Below, piece after piece: positions 45,243 through 54,077 of a stretch of 64,000 bases of DNA. Source of the stretch: Seohaeicola saemankumensis (GTDB lineage: Bacteria > Pseudomonadota > Alphaproteobacteria > Rhodobacterales > Rhodobacteraceae); NCBI RefSeq assembly GCF_042678485.1, contig NZ_JBHTKR010000003.1, positions 248,001-312,000 on the forward strand, written 5' to 3'. The translations under genes and the position numbers were made by a program. A model generated the notes under the pieces. That model was not told where the DNA came from. It was given only the letters and a program-made list of their open reading frames with translations, and ran no database searches. Numbering within the stretch: the stretch's first letter is position 1; the number at the start of each line of letters is the position of its first letter.

Positions 45243-46972
45243 CTTCTGAACTCCGGTGTCTGGCGGTTGAGGAAAAAGCGGGCCGGATCACGCTGGATCT
45301 GACGCACCAGGCTTTCGAGATTGGCGATCAGATTGCGGGTTTCACGCGCCAATTGCGCGTATTGCGGCAAGCCATTGGATGCGAAATCGCCCACCGGCGT
45401 GCCGACATCCGTCACGATCCGCCCCAGGTCCGCAAAGGTGGTGTTGGCGGTTTCAGCCGCGCGCCGCAGATCGGCGGTGATCTCGGGCAGATCTGCTGAC
45501 ACCGTGGCGATCGCACCGTCGAGCCGCTCCATCACCTGGCGCAGATCGGCCGTCATCGCGCCGATATCCTCGTTGATCACGCGGTCCGCACCGGCAAAGG
45601 CGCGCTCGGCGGCATCCAATGTGCGCTCTCCGGTCTCGAGTGCCGCGTTGATAGCATCAAGTGTCTGGTTGGCATTCGCAAAAGTATCCGTGACCTGGGC
45701 CAGGGCCTGGGCCGCGCCATCGGTCAAACCCTCGACCCGTCCGGCCGCCGCACCGATCTGCTGCCCCAGGTCTTCGATCACGCGACTGGCGGTGCCGGTT
45801 GCGCTGCGGATATCCGCGACGATCGTGGGCAGATCCGATTGGGCGACATTGCTGATCATGCCCACGGCGCTGTCCGCATTGGCAATCATGGCCCGCGTTT
45901 CAGCCATCAGGGCCGTGCCGTCATTCGTGATCAGATCATCAAAGGATGTCGCCGCAGCGTCGATCCTGTCCAGCGTTTCAAGCAGGCGGGCAATCGTGGT
46001 TTCCGTCGCCTGAAGGGTCGCGCGCGCCTCGGTCAGGCGGGCGGTGGCTTGCGTTCCGGTTGCCTTGAAGGTGGCGATCAACTCGCGCGCGTCGGCAACG
46101 AGAACTTCGGTCTGTTCGCGCAGCAATTTTGTCGTCGCGGTCAGGTCCTGCACGATCACCGGCAAGTCCCCGGTCATGAACACCTCGGCCGCATCCAGCG
46201 CCACGCGTCCGCTGGCCAGGGCCGCATCGCCCACATCAAGCGAGGAGATCAACCGCTGGGACAATGTCGTGAAAGCATCCAGCGTCGTATCCACATTGCC
46301 CAGCGTCCCTTCGACCGCACCGATCACCGGATCAAGCCGCCCGGTGAAGCCGGCAATATCCACCGAGGCGCTGGCGATGGTCTGGCTGACCACGGCAAAA
46401 TCGGCCAGGGCCTGGCTCAACTCGCCGGAAGACTGGGCCAGGTTGTCCAGGATGTCCTGAACCTTCTGCTGGTTGTCCTCGTTCAGGATCTCGCCGATCT
46501 TCTGCATCACGGCCAGGGCTTCGGCCACGATCTCGGGCGCGTCTTCGGTGATGCTTTGCAGCACCGAGCGGCCCGCCGGGATCTCGGGGATGGTTTCATC
46601 GTCACGCAGCAAGGGCGCCTGCGGATCGCCCGCGCTGATCCCGACAAAAGAAACACCCGTCACACCCATCGATTCAATCGTGGCGATGCTGTCGGCGCGC
46701 ACCGGCGTATCGCCCGTCACTTCCAGCCGGGCCAGAACCGTGCCGTCGCGGTCAGGCGATAGCCGCACATCCACCACCTGCCCCACGGGCAGCCCCGAAA
46801 ACCGCACTTCGGAGGCGCGGGACAGCCCCGATACCGAAGTGAAACGCACATCGTAATAAGCGAACTGCCGATCCAGTTCGAACCGGGCGAACCACAACAG
46901 GAACGCCAGCAATCCGAAGAACCCCGCCAAAGCGAAGGCCCCGATCAGCACGTAATTGGCACGTGTTTCCAT
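45239..46972 (-). CDS. mlaD: MCE-domain lipid-transport protein (MlaD family, long form)
   Basis: 577-residue periplasmic protein anchored by an N-terminal helix (about 8-28). It has one MCE domain (about 38-120: VRFTSVSGLSRASEVRFSGL, then ESMGVTGVSFVGIS) and a long helical, Ala/Thr/Asp-rich region up to ~550 with repeated DLPxIxADLR-like segments. Long single-MCE proteins of this type can hexamerise into a tunnel. ATG 46972 (METRANYVLIGAFAL) was chosen over an upstream start inside the ATPase gene. It lies 4 bases after the ATPase stop. Confidence 0.9.
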   Translation of the reverse strand: METRANYVLIGAFALAGFFGLLAFLLWFARFELDRQFAYYDVRFTSVSGLSRASEVRFSGLPVGQVVDVRLSPDRDGTVLARLEVTGDTPVRADSIATIESMGVTGVSFVGISAGDPQAPLLRDDETIPEIPAGRSVLQSITEDAPEIVAEALAVMQKIGEILNEDNQQKVQDILDNLAQSSGELSQALADFAVVSQTIASASVDIAGFTGRLDPVIGAVEGTLGNVDTTLDAFTTLSQRLISSLDVGDAALASGRVALDAAEVFMTGDLPVIVQDLTATTKLLREQTEVLVADARELIATFKATGTQATARLTEARATLQATETTIARLLETLDRIDAAATSFDDLITNDGTALMAETRAMIANADSAVGMISNVAQSDLPTIVADIRSATGTASRVIEDLGQQIGAAAGRVEGLTDGAAQALAQVTDTFANANQTLDAINAALETGERTLDAAERAFAGADRVINEDIGAMTADLRQVMERLDGAIATVSADLPEITADLRRAAETANTTFADLGRIVTDVGTPVGDFASNGLPQYAQLARETRNLIANLESLVRQIQRDPARFFLNRQTPEFRR

Positions 46973-46976
46973 GATG

Positions 46977-47756
46977 TCAGTCGTTCCTGTCCTTGGCCGC
47001 CATTGCGGCACGTGCGCGGGGGCCATGAAAATACTCATGCACCCAGGGGTGATCCACCTTCAGCATCTCCTGCATCGTGCCGGTGACCAGCACGCGCTTT
47101 TCGGCCAGAACGGCGATCCGGTCACAGGTTGCATGAAGCGTATCAAGATCATGGGTCACAAGGAACACCGTCAGCCCCAATTGCCGCGACAGCCCCTTGA
47201 TCAGCGCATCAAAGGCCGAAGCGCCGATGGGATCCAGCCCGGCGGTCGGTTCGTCCAGAAAGACGATCTCGGGGTCCAGGGCCAGGGCCCGCGCCAACCC
47301 GGCGCGCTTGCGCATCCCGCCCGACAATTCCGACGGGTACTTGTCACCCGCCGACCAGGCCAGCCCTGACATCGCGATCTTCAGATCGGCCAGCGCGCGG
47401 CGCAAATCGGGTGTCAGACCGTCGATGGCGCGCATCGGCACCTCGATGTTCTCGCGCACCGTCAGGGATGAAAACAGCGCGCCGTCCTGGAACATCACGC
47501 CGGTGCGCCGGTCGATCATGGCGCGCTCTTCCTCGGTGGCCGCAAGCGCGTCCTGGCCAAACAGGAACACACTGCCCGCACGCGGGCGCAGCAGGCCCAC
47601 GATGGTACGCAGCAGGACGGATTTGCCCGTGCCTGATCCGCCGACCACCCCCAGCACTTCGCCACGCCAGACGTCCAGATCAAGGTTGTCATGCACGACC
47701 TGCGCGCCGAACTGGTTGCGGATACCCCGCAGAGAGATGATCGGCGCGGTGTCCAT
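46977..47756 (-). CDS. mlaF: Phospholipid-transport ABC ATPase MlaF
   Basis: 259-residue ABC ATPase. Walker A is GGSGTGKSVLLRTIVGL, the Q-loop VMFQDGALFSSLTV, the signature LSGGMRKRAGLARALAL (MlaF form), Walker B IVFLDEPTAGLDPIGA and switch His in FLVTHDLDTL. The GMRKR signature variant is diagnostic for MlaF-type enzymes. The start codon overlaps the permease stop by one base (TGATG). It energises lipid traffic between inner and outer membranes via MlaE/MCE. Confidence 0.92.
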   Translation of the reverse strand: MDTAPIISLRGIRNQFGAQVVHDNLDLDVWRGEVLGVVGGSGTGKSVLLRTIVGLLRPRAGSVFLFGQDALAATEEERAMIDRRTGVMFQDGALFSSLTVRENIEVPMRAIDGLTPDLRRALADLKIAMSGLAWSAGDKYPSELSGGMRKRAGLARALALDPEIVFLDEPTAGLDPIGASAFDALIKGLSRQLGLTVFLVTHDLDTLHATCDRIAVLAEKRVLVTGTMQEMLKVDHPWVHEYFHGPRARAAMAAKDRND

Positions 47757-48889
47757 CAGATCTCCATCTGCGCGAAGAATATGGAAAACAGCGCATCGGC
47801 GACGATCACCGCGAAGATCGCGGTCACAACCGCGTTGGAGGTCATCCGCCCCAGCGATTCCGCGTTGTTGCCGACTTTCATGCCCGCATGGCACCCGACG
47901 ACCCCGATGATCACGGCAAAGACGGGCGCCTTGACCATGCCCACGATCACATGGCTGATCCCTGTCCCTTCAATCAGGCGGGTGCGGAACATCGCCGGGG
48001 AAATTCCCAGTTCGATCCAGGACATGATGGCGCCACCCAGAAGCCCCATCACATTGGCGATCAGGCCAAGGATCGGCAGCATGAGCAGAAGCGCCAGGAT
48101 ACGCGGCACGAAAAGGGCCATCGCCGGGTCGATGCCAAGCGTCCGCATGGCGTCGATTTCCTCGCGCATTTTCATCGAGCCGATGGCCGCGGTAAAGGCG
48201 GATGCGGTACGACCGGCCACGATGATCGAGGTCAGCAGAATACCCAGTTCGCGCAGGATCGAGATGGCGATCAGGTCCACCACAAAGACCTCGGCGCCGA
48301 ACTGGCGCAGTTGCGCCGATCCCTGAAAGGCCAGCACCACCCCGATCAGGAAGGCCATCAGCGACACGATGGGAACGGCGCGCAGCCCCACCTCCTGACA
48401 GTGATGCACCAGCGCGGTCAGGCGAAATTCGCGCGGATGCAGGGCGGCACGGCCCAGACGCGACAGGAAGATGCCAAGATAGCCTGTCAATTCCATCAGG
48501 AAGGTCGCGCCGCCGGCCACCGCACGTCCAACCGTTGCAAGCCTATCAGACAGTGCAGGCGGCGTGACCTTCGTCTCGGGGATCACGGGCAATGCGGCGG
48601 CAACCGTTTTCAGCAGATCCATCTGTTGCGTGCTGGCGCCGTCGATTTCCACCCTATGCCCTGCATCGGCCATCCGCTTTTGCAGCGTGACAATCGCCCA
48701 GGCCCCGGCCGTGTCCAGGCGCGTGACCGCGGACATATCCAGCCTTGCAGGCCGCGCGGGCAGCGCCCGCAGACGGGCATCAAGCCGGGACAGCGTCTGC
48801 ACGCTCAGGCTGCCGCCAAGCGTGACCAGGTGGCTGTCACCCGTTTCGCCGACCTCGACCTGCAAGAGATTTGATGCCGCGCTGTGCAA
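47756..48889 (-). CDS. mlaE: STAS-MlaE fused permease of the MCE lipid transporter
   Basis: 377-residue inner-membrane permease. An N-terminal STAS domain (about 8-95, including MSAVTRLDTAGAWAIVTLQK) replaces a separate MlaB. The MlaE core (about 120-377) has QEVGLRAVPIVSLMAFLIGV, VAGRTASAFTAAIGSMKMRE and EEIDAMRTLGIDP. The only start that preserves the full STAS domain is TTG 48889, preceded by GGGGAC; the next in-frame ATG would cut the domain. First gene of the operon. A TTG start suggests low basal translation or a mis-set start. Confidence 0.88.
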   Translation of the reverse strand: MHSAASNLLQVEVGETGDSHLVTLGGSLSVQTLSRLDARLRALPARPARLDMSAVTRLDTAGAWAIVTLQKRMADAGHRVEIDGASTQQMDLLKTVAAALPVIPETKVTPPALSDRLATVGRAVAGGATFLMELTGYLGIFLSRLGRAALHPREFRLTALVHHCQEVGLRAVPIVSLMAFLIGVVLAFQGSAQLRQFGAEVFVVDLIAISILRELGILLTSIIVAGRTASAFTAAIGSMKMREEIDAMRTLGIDPAMALFVPRILALLLMLPILGLIANVMGLLGGAIMSWIELGISPAMFRTRLIEGTGISHVIVGMVKAPVFAVIIGVVGCHAGMKVGNNAESLGRMTSNAVVTAIFAVIVADALFSIFFAQMEI

Positions 48890-49203
48890 GAAACGTCCCC
48901 ATTCCCATCCGGCACCCAGGCCGTCATGTCCATTGATGTCCGGGGGTGACGGTCCTGCCCGGCCGGATCACCGGCAGCAAACCCCGAGACATGCGAAAAA
49001 CGCTTGCCTTGCTGCGTCCGGAAGGGGTCGATCCGACGTGCGGGGCAATTTTCAGCTACCGTACCATCATGCCAGTCTAGCGGGATATCTTCGCCCCCGC
49101 CAGCCTTGCAGACCCAAGGGCCCGCGCAAGTGTCCTGACCCGTTGAGACCGCTTCCAAACCGTGCAAGAGTTCGGACAGACCCGATGAGCAAGGATTGCC
49201 CGG
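48890..49203. other. 314-bp divergent intergenic region
   Basis: Separates the mlaE operon (minus) from the proline-racemase-family gene (plus). I see no credible coding sequence. It includes a TTGAGA (49143-49148) that might be a -35 element for the plus-strand gene, and AAGGA at 49190-49194 as its Shine-Dalgarno. No strong hairpin or recognised operator. Confidence 0.5.
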
Positions 49204-50232
49204 ATGCGCGCCACCAAGACAATTCACGTCATTTCCGCCCATGCCGAGGGCGAGGTTGGTGACGTGATCGTGGGCGGTGTGCTACCGCCGCCGGGTGACA
49301 CGATCTGGGATCAAAGCCGGTGGATCGCCCAGGATCAGACCCTGCGCAACTTCATGCTGAACGAACCGCGCGGCGGGGTCTTCCGGCATGTCAATCTTCT
49401 GGTGCCGCCCAAACACCCCGAGGCCCACGCGGCCTGGATCATCATGGAGCCGGAAGATACCCCGCCGATGTCGGGATCGAATGCCATCTGCGTGGCGACC
49501 GTGCTGCTGGATGGCGGCCTGGTTCCGATGCAGGAGCCGGTAACACATCTTGTTCTGGAAGCGCCCGGCGGGATCGTGCGGATTCGCGCTGATTGTCGCA
49601 ACGGCAAGGCGGAACGGATCAATGTGCAGAACCTGCCCTCTTTCGCGTCCAGGCTGGATGCGCCGCTCGAGGTCGAGGGGCTGGGCCGTCTGACGGTCGA
49701 TACGGCCTATGGCGGCGACAGTTTCGTGATCGTGGATGCTGCCGCGCTGGGGTTTGCGCTGCGCCAGGACGAGGCCCACGACATTGCCAGACTTGGGGTC
49801 AGGATCACGAATGCCGCGAATGAGCAGCTTGGCTTCGTGCATCCGGACAACCCGGACTGGCGGCATATTTCCTTTTGTCTTTTCGCGGGGCCCCTGACCA
49901 GCGGCGCAACCGGGCTTGAGGCCGGGGCCGCGGTGACGATCCAGCCGGGCAAGGTCGATCGTTCGCCGACAGGCACGGCCTTGTCGGCCCGCATGGCGGT
50001 GCTGCATGCACGGGGCCGGATGAAGACGGGCGACACCTTGACGGCGCGGTCCGTGATCGGATCGACCTTCGAGGGCACGATCATTGGCCATACCACCGTA
50101 GGCGGGCAGGCCGCGATCATCCCCGAGATTTCGGGACGCGGCTGGGTGACGGGGACTCACCAGCATATGCTGGACCCGTCCGACCCCTGGCCCGAGGGAT
50201 ATCGCCTGTCAGACACCTGGGGCGCGCGTTGA
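49204..50232 (+). CDS. Proline racemase-family protein with Ser/Thr active-site pair
   Basis: 342-residue diaminopimelate-epimerase-fold protein of the proline racemase / 4-hydroxyproline epimerase / trans-3-hydroxyproline dehydratase family. The first catalytic position is Ser about 90 (PPMSGSNAICVAT) instead of Cys in MCGHN-type sites; the second is Thr about 256 (DRSPTGTALSA) instead of Cys in SPCGT. Family members described to my recollection are Cys/Cys, Ser/Cys or Cys/Thr, so Ser/Thr argues against racemisation and for a dehydratase or other activity. AAGGA lies about nine bases before the ATG. No other hydroxyproline-catabolic gene is adjacent. Confidence 0.88.
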   Translation: MRATKTIHVISAHAEGEVGDVIVGGVLPPPGDTIWDQSRWIAQDQTLRNFMLNEPRGGVFRHVNLLVPPKHPEAHAAWIIMEPEDTPPMSGSNAICVATVLLDGGLVPMQEPVTHLVLEAPGGIVRIRADCRNGKAERINVQNLPSFASRLDAPLEVEGLGRLTVDTAYGGDSFVIVDAAALGFALRQDEAHDIARLGVRITNAANEQLGFVHPDNPDWRHISFCLFAGPLTSGATGLEAGAAVTIQPGKVDRSPTGTALSARMAVLHARGRMKTGDTLTARSVIGSTFEGTIIGHTTVGGQAAIIPEISGRGWVTGTHQHMLDPSDPWPEGYRLSDTWGAR

Positions 50233-50276
50233 CCGCAGCGGGCCACGGGCAGCCATGGCGCGGGGGAAAACCGCCG

Positions 50277-50363
50277 ATGTCAGGCGTGCTGGCGCGGAAC
50301 GATGCGCTTCTCTTTTTAATCGCCAAGGAGTGTGATTTAACCCGAATGTGTCAGGAGATTTAA
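50277..50363 (+). CDS. Possible 28-codon leader ORF before the decarboxylase
   Basis: ATG 50277 opens a 28-codon frame (MSGVLARNDALLFLIAKECD, then LTRMCQEI) whose TAA at 50361-50363 directly abuts the decarboxylase ATG at 50364. GGGGG lies about 12 bases before its start. It contains two TTA and one TTT codon, unusual in this GC-rich genome. The decarboxylase Shine-Dalgarno AGGAG is inside this frame, so its translation would affect re-initiation. It could be a chance frame; no homologue is known to me. Confidence 0.3.
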   Translation: MSGVLARNDALLFLIAKECDLTRMCQEI

Positions 50364-52655
50364 ATGAAATTTCGCTTCCCCATCGTCATCATCGACGAAG
50401 ACTACCGTTCGGAAAACACCTCGGGGCTTGGTATCCGCGCCCTGGCGCAGGCCATCGAGAACGAGGGCTTCGAAGTTCTGGGCGTGACAAGCTACGGCGA
50501 TCTGTCCCAATTCGCGCAGCAGCAGTCCCGCGCCAGCGCCTTTCTTCTGTCGATTGACGACGAGGAATTCAGCCCCGGTCCCGATCTTGACCCGGTCGTT
50601 CTGAACCTGCGCAGCTTCATCGAGGAAGTGCGCTGGAAAAACGCGGATGTGCCGATCTATGTCTATGGCGAGACCAAGACCAGCCGGCATCTGCCCAACG
50701 ATATCCTGCGCGAATTGCACGGCTTCATCCACATGTTCGAGGACACGCCCGAATTCGTGGCGCGTCACATCATCCGCGAGGCGAAAAGCTATCTGGAAGG
50801 CATCCAGCCGCCGTTCTTCAAGGCGCTGCTGGACTACGCCGAGGACGGATCCTATTCCTGGCATTGTCCGGGGCATTCGGGCGGCGTTGCCTTTCTGAAA
50901 AGCCCGATCGGGCAGATGTATCACCAATTCTACGGTGAAAACATGCTGCGCGCGGATGTCTGCAACTCGGTCGAGGAACTGGGCCAGCTGCTGGATCATA
51001 ACGGCGCCATCGGCGCGTCCGAGCGCAATGCCGCGCGCATCTTCAATGCCGATCACTGCTTTTTCGTGACCAATGGCACCTCGACCTCGAACAAGATGGT
51101 CTGGCACCACACGGTGGCACCGGGTGACGTGGTCGTGGTTGACCGGAACTGTCACAAATCCATCCTGCACAGCATCATCATGACGGGGGCGATCCCCGTC
51201 TTCCTCAAGCCGACGCGCAACCATTTCGGCATCATCGGCCCGATCCCGCAGTCGGAATTCGAGGTGAGCGCCATCAAGGACAAGATCCGCGCCAACCCGT
51301 TGCTGGAAGGGGTGGACCCCGAAACGGTCAAGCCCTGCATCATGACCCTGACGCAATCGACCTATGACGGGGTTCTCTACAATACCGAAAAGGTCAAATC
51401 GATGCTGGACGGCTATGTGGCGAACCTGCATTTCGATGAAGCCTGGTTGCCGCACGCGGCCTTTCACCCGTTCTACGGCAGCTTCCATGCGATGGGCCGC
51501 AAACGCGAGCGCCCGATGCATTCGGTGACCTATTCGACCCAGTCGATCCACAAGCTGCTGGCGGGCATCAGCCAGGCAAGCCACGTTCTGGTGCAGGACA
51601 GCCGCGACACCAAGCTGGATCGCCACCTGTTCAACGAAGCCTACCTGATGCACAGCAGCACCAGCCCGCAATACAGCATCATCGCAAGCTGCGACGTGGC
51701 CGCCGCGATGATGGAGCCGCCGGGCGGCACGGCACTGGTCGAGGAAAGCATCGCAGAGGCGATGGATTTCCGCCGTGCGATGCGCAAGGTCGATCAGGAA
51801 TACGGACCCGATGACTGGTGGTTCCAGGTCTGGGGTCCCGACGCGCCGGAGGATGAAGGCATCGGGCGCACGGAGCACTGGATCCTCAAGAAAACCGACT
51901 CGGACGGGGTGCAGCCATCGGATGGCGAGGATTCATGGCATGGGTTCGGCGACATGGAGCCCGGCTTCAACATGCTGGACCCGATCAAGGCCACGATCGT
52001 GACGCCGGGGCTGAACATGGACGGGCGTTTCGAGGATGCGGGCATTCCCGCCTCGATCGTGACGAAATACCTCACCGAACATGGCATCGTGGTGGAAAAG
52101 ACCGGGCTTTACAGCTTTTTCATCATGTTCACCATCGGCATCACCAAGGGCCGCTGGAACACGCTGCTGACCGAGCTTCAGCAGTTCAAGGACGACTATG
52201 ACCGGAACCAGCCGATGTGGCGGGTCATGCCCGAGTTCTGCGCGAAACACCCGCGCTATGAACAGATGGGGCTGCGCGATCTTTGCCAGCATGTTCATAC
52301 GCTTTACGCGAAACATGACGTGGCGATCCTGTCGACCGAGATCTACCTGAGCGATCACATGCCCGCGATGAAGCCCAGCGATGCCTTCGCGCAGATCGCG
52401 CGCCGGACCACGCAACGGGTTCCGATCGACGATCTGGAAGGGCGGATCACGACCAGCCTGATCACCCCCTACCCGCCCGGCATACCGCTGCTTATTCCGG
52501 GGGAAGTGTTCAACAGGAAGATCGTGGAATACCTCAAGTTCAACCGCGCCTTCGCACAGGAATGCCCCGGTTTCGAGACGGACATTCACGGATTGGTCCA
52601 GGAAACCGGGCCTGATGGCGTGCTGGGCTATTACGCGGATTGCGTGGCGATCTGA
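50364..52655 (+). CDS. Orn/Lys/Arg decarboxylase (fold-type I, ~760-residue class)
   Basis: 763-residue PLP decarboxylase with an N-terminal wing (response-regulator-like) domain (about 1-130), a linker, and a fold-type I core. Visible are SWHCPGHSGG, the PLP stacking His region near VTNGTSTSNKMV, Asp about 358 (LHFDEAW) and Schiff-base Lys about 397 in VTYSTQSIHKLLAGI. Size and layout match biodegradative/biosynthetic lysine, ornithine or arginine decarboxylases; sequence alone does not choose among them. AGGAG sits seven bases before the ATG. Product would be cadaverine, putrescine or agmatine. It stands alone, between convergent P450 and upstream proline-racemase-type genes. Confidence 0.9.
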   Translation: MKFRFPIVIIDEDYRSENTSGLGIRALAQAIENEGFEVLGVTSYGDLSQFAQQQSRASAFLLSIDDEEFSPGPDLDPVVLNLRSFIEEVRWKNADVPIYVYGETKTSRHLPNDILRELHGFIHMFEDTPEFVARHIIREAKSYLEGIQPPFFKALLDYAEDGSYSWHCPGHSGGVAFLKSPIGQMYHQFYGENMLRADVCNSVEELGQLLDHNGAIGASERNAARIFNADHCFFVTNGTSTSNKMVWHHTVAPGDVVVVDRNCHKSILHSIIMTGAIPVFLKPTRNHFGIIGPIPQSEFEVSAIKDKIRANPLLEGVDPETVKPCIMTLTQSTYDGVLYNTEKVKSMLDGYVANLHFDEAWLPHAAFHPFYGSFHAMGRKRERPMHSVTYSTQSIHKLLAGISQASHVLVQDSRDTKLDRHLFNEAYLMHSSTSPQYSIIASCDVAAAMMEPPGGTALVEESIAEAMDFRRAMRKVDQEYGPDDWWFQVWGPDAPEDEGIGRTEHWILKKTDSDGVQPSDGEDSWHGFGDMEPGFNMLDPIKATIVTPGLNMDGRFEDAGIPASIVTKYLTEHGIVVEKTGLYSFFIMFTIGITKGRWNTLLTELQQFKDDYDRNQPMWRVMPEFCAKHPRYEQMGLRDLCQHVHTLYAKHDVAILSTEIYLSDHMPAMKPSDAFAQIARRTTQRVPIDDLEGRITTSLITPYPPGIPLLIPGEVFNRKIVEYLKFNRAFAQECPGFETDIHGLVQETGPDGVLGYYADCVAI

Positions 52656-52738
52656 TCCTGCAAATCCGCGCGCGATCAGGGTCCCGGCCCGGTCGGCAAG
52701 TTCTGGCCCGCGCGTGTTCCGCGCGGGCAGGCAAACCG

Positions 52739-53995
52739 TCAGGCGGCGGGAACCACGGTCAGGTTCGACGCTGACCTGATACCACCTACGCCGGTCATCC
52801 GCACCGCTGGTCCCTGGCGCGTCAGCCCAGGCCAGGCCTGGGTCAGGGCGATCAGACCTTCCTCCAGTTCGGCACGGGCCAGGGCCTCGCCCAGGCAGCG
52901 ATGCGGCCCGCCGCCGAAGACCAGATGCAGGCGCGGATGATCGGTGCGGCGGATATCGAACCGATCGGGGTCAGCATAAAGCGCATCGTCCCGCATGGCC
53001 GACATCATCGACAGCGACAGCACGCGATAGGCGGGGATCACCACGCCTGATGCCTCGATCGGTTCCAGCGTGAAGACCGGGATCGACCCGATCGAGGGTT
53101 CGAACCGCAAGCCTTCGGCCACGGCGCCCGCGGCCATGCCGGGATCGGCGCAGACCATATCCCACTGGTCGCGATGATCCAGCAACAGGGACACCAGCGC
53201 CGTCATCGCCGCGCGGGTGGTATCCGCCCCGCCGATGATCACGGTGACGATCTGTGTGATGATCTCGGTCGGGGACAGGTCGCCCTCGGCATCGACGCGG
53301 GCGACATAGGCGCTCAGGAAATCATCGCGCGGGGTGGTGCGACTGTCTGACAGCAGCCGATCGACATAGGCGTGCAACTGGGCTGCCGCAGCGTGAATGT
53401 CGTCGAATTCCTCGGGCAGGGTGCCGAAGGCCAGCCCCTTGGTCATGCGGTAGACCAGGCTTGTGAACTCGGGCACGTCGGCTTCGGGTGCGCCCAGGAT
53501 CTCGGCGATGGTGCGCGCGGGCAACTGTGCCGCAAAGGTGTCGCGCAGATCCAGCGCCTCGCCTGGCGTCCAGTCGGCCACAAGCCGGTCGGCGGCGCGC
53601 CGGATCGACGGGCGCAGCATGTTCATCAGCGGATAGGCAAAGGCGCGCGCCAGCGGTGTCCGACGCCGCACATGATCGCGCCCATGCGACAGCAGCAGTG
53701 TTTCACGCGCCCATGCAAGGAAAGGGCCTTCGGCGACACCTGCGGCCTGCATGCCTTCGACGCCGATCTGGCGGATCCGGGGGTCGCCGAACATGCGCTG
53801 TACATCGGCTGCCCGCAACATCATGGCCGATCCATCGCTGAACCCGGCGACAGGCCCCAGCGACCGCGCCGCACGGAACATGCCATGCGGATCGGCCATG
53901 AGCGCCTTGAAGGGAATACGGACAAGGCCCGTATCCTCCATCAGGAAAGGCATCTCGGGCTTTGGATCGTCTTGCGCCATGGTATCTTTTTGCAT
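52739..53995 (-). CDS. Cytochrome P450
   Basis: 418-residue soluble bacterial P450. The heme-binding loop is FGGGPHRCLGEALARAE with the axial Cys about 367. The I-helix oxygen-activation motif is GGADTT (about 255-260) and the K-helix ExxR is EGLR (about 294-297). I start at ATG 53995 because GAAGGAG lies upstream; an ATG at 54019 would add eight residues. No ferredoxin or reductase is adjacent. Its substrate is unknown; the neighbouring ene-reductase and BKACE enzyme suggest organic-acid or terpenoid chemistry only loosely. Confidence 0.92.
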   Translation of the reverse strand: MQKDTMAQDDPKPEMPFLMEDTGLVRIPFKALMADPHGMFRAARSLGPVAGFSDGSAMMLRAADVQRMFGDPRIRQIGVEGMQAAGVAEGPFLAWARETLLLSHGRDHVRRRTPLARAFAYPLMNMLRPSIRRAADRLVADWTPGEALDLRDTFAAQLPARTIAEILGAPEADVPEFTSLVYRMTKGLAFGTLPEEFDDIHAAAAQLHAYVDRLLSDSRTTPRDDFLSAYVARVDAEGDLSPTEIITQIVTVIIGGADTTRAAMTALVSLLLDHRDQWDMVCADPGMAAGAVAEGLRFEPSIGSIPVFTLEPIEASGVVIPAYRVLSLSMMSAMRDDALYADPDRFDIRRTDHPRLHLVFGGGPHRCLGEALARAELEEGLIALTQAWPGLTRQGPAVRMTGVGGIRSASNLTVVPAA

Positions 53996-54077
53996 CGGCC
54001 GCTCCTTCAAGCTGGCCATGCCCAGTCGGCTGACCCCTGGCCGTCAGGTTCCAGCATGGCTGGCCAGTAGTCAAACC

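Noticed and set aside
48805..49242. A 145-codon minus-strand frame spanning the mlaE-proline racemase gap
   Set aside because: Overlaps both neighbours, has no domain and includes frame-shifted STAS sequence at its end; not supported as a gene.
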